The notes under the pieces: generated by a model | Told to the model about the DNA's origin: nothing | Database searches by the model: none | What the model saw: the letters and a program-made list of their open reading frames with translations, nothing else | NCBI RefSeq assembly: GCF_017115045.1 | Contig: NZ_JABXKK010000068.1 | Location: forward strand, 208,111 to 272,110 | Origin: Nostoc sp. NMS8 | Lineage (GTDB): Bacteria; Cyanobacteriota; Cyanobacteriia; Cyanobacteriales; Nostocaceae | Length of the DNA stretch: 64,000 nt | Direction: 5' to 3' | Shown: positions 44,079 through 52,701 of the stretch, piece after piece | Position numbering within the stretch: the first letter of the stretch is position 1 | Layout of the letters: every line of letters starts with the position of its first letter | Program-made: the position numbers and the translations under genes

Positions 44079-45221
44079 TTAATAATTTTCCCGCTTAAGA
44101 CTTGGCAGGGTCAATAAACTAGGGTCGATATCCTGTAGTTTGGCACAGCCGCTAAGTGCCATTCCCACATTTAACTCATCTTTCAGCAGTGAGATGATAT
44201 GAGATACGCCGATTTGTCCTGCTACCGCTAGTCCCCACAAAATAGGTCGTCCGATTAGTACTGCTTTTGCTCCTAATGCCAGAGCTTTAAGAATGTCTGT
44301 GCCCCTACGAATGCCTCCATCCAACAGTACTTCTACATTATCGTCTACTGCTGCTACTATTTCACTTAGGGCATCTAAAGAAGCGATCGCACCATCAAGC
44401 TGTCTACCGCCATGATTGGAAACAACAATTGCTTTGGCTCCGTATTCTACAGCCCGCACAGCATCATCTCCCCGTAAAACTCCTTTGATGACTAAAGGTA
44501 ACGGAGACAAGGACTGTAACCATTCCAAATCGTGCCAAGTGACTGCTGGATTTAGCTGTTGGGCAAAATAGGTAAATAACCCAGATTCGCCTTTTTCATG
44601 GGAAATATCTAATCCTGAGATGGTGGCAAGATTAGCCAGGTGTAAGTCTTGGGGTAAAGCAAACTCATTACGTCTATCTCTCTCGCGCTGTCCGAGAACA
44701 GGTGCATCTACAGTCAGACAAAGTGCTTTGTAGCCAGCTTTATAGGCTTTTTCTACCAAAGCGCGAGTCAATCCTCGGTCTTTATGAATGTAAAGCTGGA
44801 ACCATCGCAGAGAATCTGGAAACTGGTTACATGCAGTCGCCACTTCTTCAATGCTCTTTGTTGCCATTGTACTTAATACCATGCCTACACCAGCTGATGC
44901 AGCAGCTATGGCTGTGGCAACTTCTCCGTCTGGATGGGCTAGACACTGAAAAGCCATCGGCGCAATTAACAAAGGTAGTTGCAGGGGTTGTCCTAAAATG
45001 GAGGTAGTTAGATTGCGATCGCTCACATCGACCAATATTCGAGGTCGCAGCTTGACTCGCTCAAAGGCAGCACGATTATCTCGTAATGTGATTTCGTCCC
45101 AAGCACCACTGCTATAGTAATCAAGTGTCGTTTGGGGCAGACGCTCTTTTGCTAGCTTTTCGTACTCAAATAGGTTGATGGGTTGAAAGCGATCGTTGTT
45201 GGAAAAGTAGGTAGACATCAT
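44079..45221 (-). CDS. FMN-dependent alpha-hydroxy-acid oxidase (lactate/glycolate oxidase family)
   Basis: About 379 residues from the ATG pair 45218/45221; the open frame to 45317 adds an atypical N-terminus. TIM-barrel FMN enzyme: LPLLIAPMAFQCLAHPDGE, RWFQLYIHKD, ALCLTVDAPVLGQRERDRRN, LVIKGVLRGDDA, catalytic His in VVSNHGGRQLDG, and VLLDGGIRRGTDILKALALGAKAVLIGRP. Met in APMAF (Thr in plant glycolate oxidase) and Phe in ESGLFTYFAQ (Val in glycolate oxidase) agree with what I recall of the lactate-oxidising Nostoc enzyme, so L-lactate is the likelier substrate. It oxidises the acid with O2, giving H2O2. Confidence 0.9.
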   Translation of the reverse strand: MMSTYFSNNDRFQPINLFEYEKLAKERLPQTTLDYYSSGAWDEITLRDNRAAFERVKLRPRILVDVSDRNLTTSILGQPLQLPLLIAPMAFQCLAHPDGEVATAIAAASAGVGMVLSTMATKSIEEVATACNQFPDSLRWFQLYIHKDRGLTRALVEKAYKAGYKALCLTVDAPVLGQRERDRRNEFALPQDLHLANLATISGLDISHEKGESGLFTYFAQQLNPAVTWHDLEWLQSLSPLPLVIKGVLRGDDAVRAVEYGAKAIVVSNHGGRQLDGAIASLDALSEIVAAVDDNVEVLLDGGIRRGTDILKALALGAKAVLIGRPILWGLAVAGQIGVSHIISLLKDELNVGMALSGCAKLQDIDPSLLTLPSLKRENY

Positions 45222-45403
45222 TAAATTTAAGCATAACTTTTGTTCGTAGTAAGCGATAAATCGCTCTGCATAAAATTTTAAATGGCTAGAGTCACTTCTT
45301 GTTGCCAGACATTGCATTTATCATATTGACAAATATATTAATTAATGCGTAAAACTACTGCTAAAGCTTTACTAAATATTCTGCATTTCTGGTAAAAAAG
45401 AAT

Positions 45404-45432
45404 GTAGAAACGTAGCACTGCTACGTTTCTAC
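45404..45432. repeat. GTAGAAACGTAGCA palindrome
   Basis: Perfect inverted repeat with 14-bp arms and a 1-base loop. It belongs to the same dispersed palindrome class as 41755-41782. Confidence 0.8.
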
Positions 45433-45536
45433 AAGGATTCTGGATAATGCATATTTAATTTCTGGAAATGTCTAGTAGATGACAAGGATCTCGCCTTCCC
45501 CTGCACAAAGTATAAAAATGGTTGCGATTAGTAACT

Positions 45537-46415
45537 CTACCAATTGCGCCATCCGCCTTTGGGTGCAACTTCATTATTAGTAGACTTCAGTCCGTGAGTT
45601 TGCAAAAGAGTTTGATATTCTGTGCTGCTTGCCCAACGATCAATTTCTCGTGCCCGTAGCACTGGCACTGGATGGGTTAATTGTGCTGTACGGGCAGCTT
45701 TTACCATTTCACCTAGTTCGGTCTTGCTAATATCATCGTAAGCGCGGGCTTGAGCAATAAAGGCATCGAGATTTAGTTGTGGCGATAAGGCGGGAGAACC
45801 ACCTGCCAACTTCATCAACACTGACATAACAACTTTCGGATCTTGGGTTGCTAGTAATGCGGCGCGATCGCAGGTAAACTCAGCACAACGTACCCATTCT
45901 AAAAGCTGTGCCTGTATGGCTTGAGCAACGAAGGTTCCAACATTGGGCACAATTGCCGCAGCTAATATTAATAAATTTACAGGAGTCAAGTAAACACTAT
46001 GGTCACACTTGAGATGCCCCAACTCATGGGCAATTACTGCCTGTATTTCCTCTGGTGTGAGCATATCAATCAGGGAAGTGTGTAGCACAACAAAGGGCTG
46101 CTTACTCCGCATAGCAAAAGTATAGGCGTTGGGAGCCGGATGCTGCCGAACGTATAACTGGGGAGGATCTATGTCCAGGATTTTACAGGCATCTAACAAC
46201 AATTTGTATAAATCGGGCAGTTGGTTTTCACCCACCAAAACACTGGAGGCAATATTTTCCACATAGAAAACCTGCTCTGCCATTGGCCCGAGCCAATTTC
46301 GCACTAACATATCTATGCCTGGTATCTGCTTGAGCGCTCTGGTAGCTTCCAGGTCTAATGGATGACGAAATGAGTCAGCTTTTAAACCAATCAGCGGGGT
46401 TTTGAAGAAGGACAT
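45537..46415 (-). CDS. M48-family zinc metallopeptidase
   Basis: 292 residues from ATG 46415 (MSFFKTPLIGLKADSFRHPLD). Active site AVIAHELGHLKCDH (HExxH), third ligand Glu in CAEFTCDRAALLA, and hydrophobic stretches (LLILAAAIVPNVGTFVAQ) that suggest membrane association. HtpX/Ste24-like enzymes degrade misfolded membrane proteins; the exact substrate here is unknown. The last codons (GGWRNW, stop) read through a sequence that looks like the 5' half of a tRNA. Confidence 0.9.
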   Translation of the reverse strand: MSFFKTPLIGLKADSFRHPLDLEATRALKQIPGIDMLVRNWLGPMAEQVFYVENIASSVLVGENQLPDLYKLLLDACKILDIDPPQLYVRQHPAPNAYTFAMRSKQPFVVLHTSLIDMLTPEEIQAVIAHELGHLKCDHSVYLTPVNLLILAAAIVPNVGTFVAQAIQAQLLEWVRCAEFTCDRAALLATQDPKVVMSVLMKLAGGSPALSPQLNLDAFIAQARAYDDISKTELGEMVKAARTAQLTHPVPVLRAREIDRWASSTEYQTLLQTHGLKSTNNEVAPKGGWRNW

Positions 46416-46499
46416 AGTGCAACAAGCTATAAAAAACACAATTATGGAATCTGGCTGAATAGATAAACAGCCTCCCACAGTTAGTATAACGATTTCAGT

Positions 46500-46575
46500 A
46501 GGGGTTTCCTTTCTTGCATACTTGGGGGTAAATGAGTAATCGTACAGAAAGTTACGCTTGTATATTGAAGGAGTG
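46500..46575. repeat. Dispersed AAATGAG...AAAGTTACGC repeat
   Basis: GGGGGTAAATGAG then GTACAGAAAGTTACGC at 46525-46558 is similar to 48853-48890 (GGGGTGAAATGAG, GTGCAAAAAGTTACGC). A dispersed repeat, not coding; the two open frames through it translate a similar VTFCT stretch. Confidence 0.55.
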
Positions 46576-46726
46576 TAGTAGACCGAATGTACGCTGGTTC
46601 TAAGAAACCGACCTTAGCAGTGGTCGCTAAACTCTCAAAAGTGAACTCGAACAGTTGCCTGGGGCAAAAAAAGCCCGCATCACGCAAGCGCGAGTAACCT
46701 TTGGATTTGATCCAAAGGCGGAGGTC

Positions 46727-46930
46727 GTTATCATAAAACAGTGGATCGGCATTGATGTTTCAAAAAAACGTTTAGATATCTACATTAGTCCGACAGGTGA
46801 AGCTTTTTCATGTGACAATACTCCAATAGAGATTGCTCAATTAGTAGAACGGCTAAAAACAAAAAATCCAACATTAGTAGTTCTAGAAGCAACTAGAAAA
46901 CTACATATTAAAGTAGCAACAGCAATATAG
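46727..46930 (+). pseudogene. IS110-family transposase, N-terminal remnant
   Basis: The frame reads IIKQWIGIDVSKKRLDIYISPTGE, then LVERLKTKNPTLVVLEATRK and stops after KVATAI. This is the start of the IS110 DEDD catalytic domain (first Asp in GIDVSKKRLD, Glu in LVVLEAT). About 65 of roughly 330 residues remain; the rest is absent. No start codon fits cleanly, though the open frame extends back to 46655. Confidence 0.8.
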
Positions 46931-47030
46931 GCTGACTTTTCTAATAACCACTTAACATCACAAGACAATTGTGTATAATGTCAAGTGGTTTAAAGCTGAC
47001 TGTTTGCTAGTTTTGGTGTTCTTGCAATCT

Positions 47031-48128
47031 ATGTATAATCACGTGTCTGAGCGTCTTAAGCAAAATGTTGAAAGGATTATGCAGATGTGGGAGGAGCGGG
47101 CGCGTGATGAAGTTGGTGCATCAATGCATCAGGACTCTCTGATGCTACAAAATTCGCTACCTGAGTATTTAAACCAATTGGTGGATGAATTGTCAACAAA
47201 GATTGAAAGGACACCAGCGAGAATAAGAACGGATAAGCTAGAAAGCACTCGGATTGGGAAAAAGCATGGACATGAGCGGGCAGGTTATGCTGACTACTCG
47301 ATGACTCAACTCATCTTTGAGTACCACATTCTCCGTCAAGTCATATTTCAGATTTTAGAAGAAGAAGCGGCTTTAGAGGTAAGGGAACGGGATATTATTA
47401 TCGACTCCATTGAGCAAGCCGTTAACGATGCGGCGACTCAATTTTCCCAGACGCTGCGAGATATTCAAGAATTATTTATGGTGACACTGACTCACGACCT
47501 TAGAAACCCACTCAATGTCATAAAAATGGGTATTCACCTGACTTTGCGTCGGCTTGAACAAGGAGACACCCATACGAATATCGCGGCGAAAATGCTAAAA
47601 GCAGTCGAGCGTTTGAATTCGATGATTCAAAATCTGCTCGATGCTAGTCGGCTGCGGGCAGGGCAAAGCTTAAAGTTTGAATTTGAAGAATGCAGTTTAG
47701 ACAGTCTTGTTCAGGACGTAGTAGAGGACTTAAACTTTGCTTATGAAGATCGGTTTGTCGTAGTTTGTGATACTCCTATCAGGAGCAATTGCAGCCGTAA
47801 AGAGATACAACGGGTAATTGAAAACTTAGCTATTAACGCCGTGAAGTATGGTGCTGTTAATACACCAATTACACTCACGCTTGAACAAATTGAAACGCAT
47901 ATCAGCCTCACTATCCACAATGAAGGTAATCCGATTTCTTCAGAAGCTCAATCAATTTTATTTCAACAATTTCGTCGAACCATCTCTGCTGGGGATCAAA
48001 CGGGATGGGGATTAGGATTATTTTTAGCAAAGAGTATTATTGAGGCGCATCAGGGGACGATTGAAGTTGAAAGTGCCCAGGGCAAGGGGACAAGCTTTAT
48101 CGTTAAGTTGCCTAAACTCCCCTATTAG
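47031..48128 (+). CDS. Sensor histidine kinase with RsbRD-like N-terminal domain
   Basis: 365 residues from ATG 47031 (MYNHVSERLKQNVERIMQMW); the frame opens at 46971. The N-terminal 150 residues are helical and resemble the RsbRD/RsbU N-terminal sensing domain (LVDELSTKIER, HGHERAGYADYSMTQLIFEYHILRQVI). HisKA H-box MVTLTHDLRNPLNVIKMG has its His. HATPase: N-box QRVIENLAINAVKYG, HNEGNPIS (G1 variant), GWGLGLFLAKSIIEAHQG, SAQGKGTSFIVKLP. It is soluble, so it probably senses a cytosolic signal or partner. No response regulator is adjacent. Confidence 0.9.
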   Translation: MYNHVSERLKQNVERIMQMWEERARDEVGASMHQDSLMLQNSLPEYLNQLVDELSTKIERTPARIRTDKLESTRIGKKHGHERAGYADYSMTQLIFEYHILRQVIFQILEEEAALEVRERDIIIDSIEQAVNDAATQFSQTLRDIQELFMVTLTHDLRNPLNVIKMGIHLTLRRLEQGDTHTNIAAKMLKAVERLNSMIQNLLDASRLRAGQSLKFEFEECSLDSLVQDVVEDLNFAYEDRFVVVCDTPIRSNCSRKEIQRVIENLAINAVKYGAVNTPITLTLEQIETHISLTIHNEGNPISSEAQSILFQQFRRTISAGDQTGWGLGLFLAKSIIEAHQGTIEVESAQGKGTSFIVKLPKLPY

Positions 48129-48264
48129 AAGTACAAGTATCATCAGATAGTGTTGGCGCTCATTTCACCTCTTTGCTGCATACGCCTACCGAGCAAACTC
48201 TGTCCTTTAGTGTTCTTTGCAGTTAATCTTGATTGGACACACTAATTTAGGCTCGGAGAATTGA

Positions 48265-48759
48265 ATGCGCTTTGGTTTTTTTACTTTATGTGTTCTCGCA
48301 CTAGCAACAACTTCTGGGCACGCCGCTCAGTCTCCCAAGATCCCAGCACTGGTGATGACTAGTCCGAATTCAGCTGAAGCCAACTACGAAGATAAATGCA
48401 GCAACGGCAACAACCTTGACCAGTTTAATCGCGATAAGTTTCTTAAACTTATGCTTGCTGATAAAAAATCAAAGTTATCTCAACTGAAAGTAGCTCTCCT
48501 CAATGAAATTAAACAAAGTGGTGATGAGCCACGAGGCGAGGGTATCCATATTGGTGAATGGAATCAAACTTTCCATGACCGAAGTGGTTGTGGCACAAAC
48601 ACTAACAGTTACTCGGCATTTGTAGTCACCGTAACTGGTGGAAATGCAAACTATACAGTTGTGAAATACCTCGTAACGATTGATGACGACGATAACGCAG
48701 GCAAAAGAACCCTCAAGATCCGCGACATCCGCCCAATTAAGCTACGAAGTGATAACTGA
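48265..48759 (+). CDS. Exported hypothetical protein
   Basis: 164 residues. Signal peptide MRFGFFTLCVLALATTSGHA with cleavage likely after GHA. The mature part has two cysteines (DKCSNGN, RSGCGTN) that may pair, and beta-strand segments (YSAFVVTVTGGNANYTVVKYLVTI). I recognise no family. ATG 48265 follows a GGAG. It is followed by repeat DNA, not by a partner gene. Confidence 0.7.
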   Translation: MRFGFFTLCVLALATTSGHAAQSPKIPALVMTSPNSAEANYEDKCSNGNNLDQFNRDKFLKLMLADKKSKLSQLKVALLNEIKQSGDEPRGEGIHIGEWNQTFHDRSGCGTNTNSYSAFVVTVTGGNANYTVVKYLVTIDDDDNAGKRTLKIRDIRPIKLRSDN

Positions 48760-48920
48760 TCAACTATTTCTCCTCGCTTCTAGTTCCTGCCCTTGTAAAG
48801 ATAAAACCTGCATCTTCAAACTGTGTACCGTATCCCCGAACAGTAGAAGGAGGGGTGAAATGAGCAGCTGTGCAAAAAGTTACGCGCTTTGACTTGATAA
48901 GCCACTTAGTCCGCCTTCTT

Positions 48921-49316
48921 AATGCGTCAGCCTGCATTGTTAATGCGTCAGCCTGCATTGTTAATGTGTCAGCTTGCATTGTTAATGCGTCAGCCTGCAT
49001 TGTTAATGCGTCAGCCTGCATTGTTAATGCGTCAGCTTGCATTGTTAATGTGTCAGCTTGCATTGTTAATGCGTCAGCTTGCATTGTTAATGCGTCAGCC
49101 TGCATTGTTAATGTGTCAGCTTGCATTGTTAATGCGTCAGCCTGCATTGTTAATGCGTCAGCCTGCATTGTTAATGCGTCAGCTTGCATTGTTAATGTGT
49201 CAGCTTGCATTGTTAATGCGTCAGCTTGCATTGTTAATGCGTCAGCCTGCATTGTTAATGTGTCAGCTTGCATTGTTAATGCGTCAGCCTGCATTGTTAA
49301 TGCGTTCCCCTGCATC
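48921..49316. repeat. 21-bp minisatellite, 18 copies plus a degenerate one
   Basis: Unit AATGCGTCAGCCTGCATTGTT, 18 exact-length copies from 48921 to 49298 and a broken 19th at 49299. Only two positions vary, giving three unit types (GCG..CC, GTG..CT, GCG..CT). Units 4-10 and 11-17 have the same type order, a 147-bp higher-order repeat. Since 21 is a multiple of 3, several frames stay open on both strands; the minus frame (48764-49351) reads MQADALT heptads. I treat it as non-coding. Confidence 0.92.
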
Positions 49317-49404
49317 AAAAACCCTACGTTACGCAAAACTGTACTAAGCATGAAGCTAGAATTAATGGCACCATCAAAAGAGATCGTCTTTTTCTGTTGT
49401 CACT

Positions 49405-50622
49405 ATGAAGATATTGGTACTGAATGCCGGATCGAGCAGCCAAAAGAGTTGTCTGTATGAAATTGCAGATGAAACTCTCCCCAGCCAAGCACCCCAACCC
49501 CTTTGGGAAGGGAAAATCAACTGGACTCAAGATCGTGGTGTGGCAGAAATTGAGGTGAAAACCGTTACGGGTGGAACGCTGCAAAAATCAATCTCTGGTG
49601 ATTCTCCACAGGCGCACCTCACCTATATGCTGAATACACTTAATCATGACCCTACGAAGGTAATCGATCGCTTGTCAGAAATCGATGTGGTGGGGCATCG
49701 AATCGTACATGGTGGAAAAGATTATCGAGATAGTGTGGTAATTACGGAGGATGTCAAAAAGGCGATCGCTGGTCTGTCTAATCTTGCTCCCGAACATAAT
49801 CCAGCCGCAGTGGAAGGCATAGAAGCAATTGAAAACACCTTAAAAGATGCCACTCAAGTAGCAGTGTTTGATACCGGATTTTATGCTACTTTACCCGATG
49901 CAGCAGCAATCTATCCCGGCCCATATCAGTGGGTAGAACAAGGTATTCGCCGCTATGGGTTTCATGGTATTAGTCACCAATACTGTTCTCAACGTGCTGT
50001 CCAAATTCTCGGTCGAGATGTTGCATCTGAGCGGTTAATTATCTGCCATTTGGGCAATGGTTGCTCTTTAGCAGCGATTAAAAACGGTCGCAGTATTGAT
50101 ACTACTATGGGATTCACGCCCCTAGACGGATTAATGATGGGTAGCCGTTCTGGTTCAGTCGACCCGGGGATTCTGATTTATTTGTTGCGGCACTGTAATT
50201 ACTCTGTAGAAAAGTTGGATGAGTTATTAAATAAAGCTTCTGGATTAAAGGGAATTTCGGGTGTATCTAGCGATATGCGTGAAGTGAGAGAAGCCATCGC
50301 TCAAGGTAATTCCCGCGCTCAACTGGCCTGGGATATCTACGTGCATCGCTTGCGTTCTGCGATCGGCGCAATGCTTGCTAGTTTGGGGGGATTAGATGCT
50401 TTAGTGTTCACAGCAGGTGTGGGCGAACACTCTCCAGAAATTCGTCAAGCCGCCTGTGAAGCTTTTGGATTTATCGGACTAAAAATAGACCTTGAGAAGA
50501 ATCAACAGCAGCCAGTGGATGAGGATATTGCTACACCCGATTCAGCAGTACGAGTATTAGTTATTCATACTCAAGAAGATTGGGCGATCGCTCAACAATG
50601 TTGGCAAATTTTGAAACAGTAA
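49405..50622 (+). CDS. ackA: Acetate kinase
   Basis: 405 residues, full length. MKILVLNAGSSSQKSCLYE (N-terminal phosphate loop), VVGHRIVHGGKDY, AVFDTGFYATLPDAAAIYPGPY, RRYGFHGISHQYCSQRA, ICHLGNGCSLAAIKNGRSIDTTMGFTPLDGLMMGSRSG and LVFTAGVGEHSPEIR are all family motifs. It interconverts acetate + ATP and acetyl phosphate + ADP, in fermentation or acetate use. No pta or xfp gene is adjacent. The gene starts only 89 bp after the 21-bp minisatellite, so its promoter must lie in or before the repeats. Confidence 0.97.
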   Translation: MKILVLNAGSSSQKSCLYEIADETLPSQAPQPLWEGKINWTQDRGVAEIEVKTVTGGTLQKSISGDSPQAHLTYMLNTLNHDPTKVIDRLSEIDVVGHRIVHGGKDYRDSVVITEDVKKAIAGLSNLAPEHNPAAVEGIEAIENTLKDATQVAVFDTGFYATLPDAAAIYPGPYQWVEQGIRRYGFHGISHQYCSQRAVQILGRDVASERLIICHLGNGCSLAAIKNGRSIDTTMGFTPLDGLMMGSRSGSVDPGILIYLLRHCNYSVEKLDELLNKASGLKGISGVSSDMREVREAIAQGNSRAQLAWDIYVHRLRSAIGAMLASLGGLDALVFTAGVGEHSPEIRQAACEAFGFIGLKIDLEKNQQQPVDEDIATPDSAVRVLVIHTQEDWAIAQQCWQILKQ

Positions 50623-50654
50623 AAAAATAATTATAAAATTTATTATTTATATAC

Positions 50655-51602
50655 TCAAAATGATAAGAGCCGACGGATGAGCAGTTTCCCAACTAGTGGC
50701 CCGGTAAAATTTAAAATATACTCCGCAAGTTTTGGAGCGATAAGTGACAAAAGTGGTAATAATAATGCATTAACATTTTTAAAGCCGTTAGTAGCACCAA
50801 TAAAAACACTAGGGATAAGACAAATTAGCGACCATGCCCACCAAGTTATAAATTTAGAGTTGATAGAAGTACGTCTTTGCAGTTGACTGACAAGTACATA
50901 GCGGGTAATTGCAAATAATATAGTCAAGCCTATCCAAGCAAATATTGATAGCATCAAATTTGCTGGATACAGATTGTAGACTACTAACGCAGCAGGAAAC
51001 AGCGAAGCTAGCTCCCAAACTAGCAGATTTAATTTAGTCCGCAAGGAACTTAATACTTGTTCAGTCAGCCAATAATGAGCCGAGATAATTATTGAGCAGT
51101 TGGAATTCTGCATGAAATTCCACTTAATTTTGTTAAATATATCACCATGAAGAAGAATAGTGCTTTGTAAAATAATGTCTTCTTCATAAGTATCTGAAGT
51201 TGATTGAGGCTGCTGATAGTAAGAATTAAAGGTGACTCCAGGCTGTAACGCTATTTTGTCACGTGCAGTTTTACTCAAAAATAATTTTAAAAGATTAACT
51301 ATAACAATAACGTAAAAAACTTTATTAAACTGTTTTTCGGTAATTTGCTTTTTGTTTTCAATTACAATATTTTTGCTGAAACAGGCGTAATACCAGAGAG
51401 AAATTATCAGCCTTGGTGGAATATATAGAGAAATGCCAATTTTTTGCGCTTGCTGAATCTGTTCTACAACTCTCTCATTTAGGTAAAAACTACACTGTCC
51501 TCGCTCGACCTTAAGTTCAAAGCGATCGCCCTGAGGAACTTGTAGAGAAAGAGAGAGTGCAACATCAGTTTGGCGATCTATTTTTGTTATATCAGCGTTC
51601 AT
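50655..51602 (-). CDS. Membrane protein of an unrecognised three-gene group (third gene)
   Basis: 315 residues. A soluble N-terminal half (LQVPQGDRFELKVERGQCSFYLNERVVEQIQQAQ) with one hydrophobic stretch near 90-110, then C-terminal membrane segments (LNLLVWELASLFPAALVVYNLY, MLSIFAWIGLTILFAITRYVL, FITWWAWSLICLIPSVFIGAT, NALLLPLLSLIAPKLAEYIL). I recognise no family. Its ATG overlaps the stop of the preceding gene (TAATG), so the two are translationally coupled. Confidence 0.72.
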   Translation of the reverse strand: MNADITKIDRQTDVALSLSLQVPQGDRFELKVERGQCSFYLNERVVEQIQQAQKIGISLYIPPRLIISLWYYACFSKNIVIENKKQITEKQFNKVFYVIVIVNLLKLFLSKTARDKIALQPGVTFNSYYQQPQSTSDTYEEDIILQSTILLHGDIFNKIKWNFMQNSNCSIIISAHYWLTEQVLSSLRTKLNLLVWELASLFPAALVVYNLYPANLMLSIFAWIGLTILFAITRYVLVSQLQRRTSINSKFITWWAWSLICLIPSVFIGATNGFKNVNALLLPLLSLIAPKLAEYILNFTGPLVGKLLIRRLLSF

Positions 51603-52477
51603 TATCGAGATAAATTTGCGATACTTTGTACCAAATTAATCAAAAAACTAAATGTTCCACGCCACTGTTTTTCACCAGAAACTACTCCTTGATTATGTGT
51701 ATTAATGATCAAGTTTTTAGCCTCTTCAGATAAACTAAACAGTTCTTTATGATAACGAGTGATAATATCTCCATCTATCTGCATGACAGTTTGAGCATAA
51801 ATAATATCAATTTTGGTACTTGTAACATTACTACTATCAAGTGCAGCTTTTAGTTCAGTCATTTTACGCAGAGTCCGAACAAATCTATCATTATTTAAAA
51901 GCCTTTGAATTTCTTTAAAATTTTCAATCCAATCTCCTTGATTGTTTCCATCTTGATCATCAATAATGGGAGTTGGAGCAGGTAGTATTGGTTCAGCTAG
52001 CTTCACATTTTCCTTAGCAGCTTCAACCAGGTTTTGTTGATATTTCTTCGCGTATGCAAGCCTCTGACGATATTGTTTTACTCTATCATCGTGTGGATTA
52101 TAAAAACCTGAATTCTCCTCAAGCAGAAGGTAAAAATATTCTCTTTCAAGTTGGTCAAATAGACTTTTATAGCGCTTACGCAGTTCTTGAGCTTGAGAAT
52201 CTTCTTTTGGAATTCCTTTGGCGTCAAAATAATCTGGGTCATGTATAGAATAAATCTCTTGATATGCCTCCCAAGCATTAAACTTTGAGGCATTAATCCT
52301 ATCCACAATCATCGTATTCACTTCTAAAGCTGTAATGTCAGAAACTAATGTCTGTACAGACGATACTAAATTGTTTAACAAGCCTCTAGCTTTGTTTTGA
52401 ATATCTTCAGGTCGAGTACCATTTCGGTTGTCAGCCTGAATAACATTTCGGTCTTTAATTTTAATCTCATTAGACAT
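51602..52477 (-). CDS. Helical hypothetical protein of an unrecognised three-gene group (second gene)
   Basis: 291 residues, soluble, largely helical and charged (LLNNLVSSVQTLVSDITALEVNTMIVDRIN, ELRKRYKSLFDQLEREYFYLLLEE, RLAYAKKYQQNLVEAAKENVKL). A Pro-rich break (AEPILPAPTPIIDDQDG) near 165-180 divides it in two. The start codon region MSNEIKIKDRNVIQADNRN is polar. No family recognised. It overlaps the downstream membrane protein gene by one base, so the two products probably act together. Confidence 0.72.
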   Translation of the reverse strand: MSNEIKIKDRNVIQADNRNGTRPEDIQNKARGLLNNLVSSVQTLVSDITALEVNTMIVDRINASKFNAWEAYQEIYSIHDPDYFDAKGIPKEDSQAQELRKRYKSLFDQLEREYFYLLLEENSGFYNPHDDRVKQYRQRLAYAKKYQQNLVEAAKENVKLAEPILPAPTPIIDDQDGNNQGDWIENFKEIQRLLNNDRFVRTLRKMTELKAALDSSNVTSTKIDIIYAQTVMQIDGDIITRYHKELFSLSEEAKNLIINTHNQGVVSGEKQWRGTFSFLINLVQSIANLSR

Positions 52478-52701
52478 AATGTCTCATCCTCTTATAGTTC
52501 TGACTGATCTGGCTGTAGCTTTGTGTTGATAGCAAGATATACGCAAATGAACCTAAAGATGTTGCTAGTACAGCACGGCGTAAATAAACAGAGCATTTCA
52601 AATGGCGTAAGAGCTTAGAATACAATTCTTTTGACTTCCGCCTTGCGGTACTAGGTTGCTGTCGATGCTTTATTTGGAATGAGTAGTTAACAAAATAATC
52701 G
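52478..52701. other. 225-bp spacer in the three-gene group with dispersed repeat
   Basis: Contains GCTAGTACAGCACGGCGTAA at about 52566-52585, similar to 18563-18595, and a short CCGCCTTGCGG palindrome at 52638-52648. The spacer separates the first gene of the group from the coupled pair. Confidence 0.5.

Noticed and set aside
46481..46687. 68-codon minus-strand ORF resembling the tail of the minisatellite ORF
   Set aside because: The similarity (VTFCT) comes from a shared dispersed DNA repeat, not from a protein family.
48921..49316. CRISPR array
   Set aside because: The units are contiguous 21-bp repeats with no unique spacers; no cas genes nearby. It is a minisatellite.
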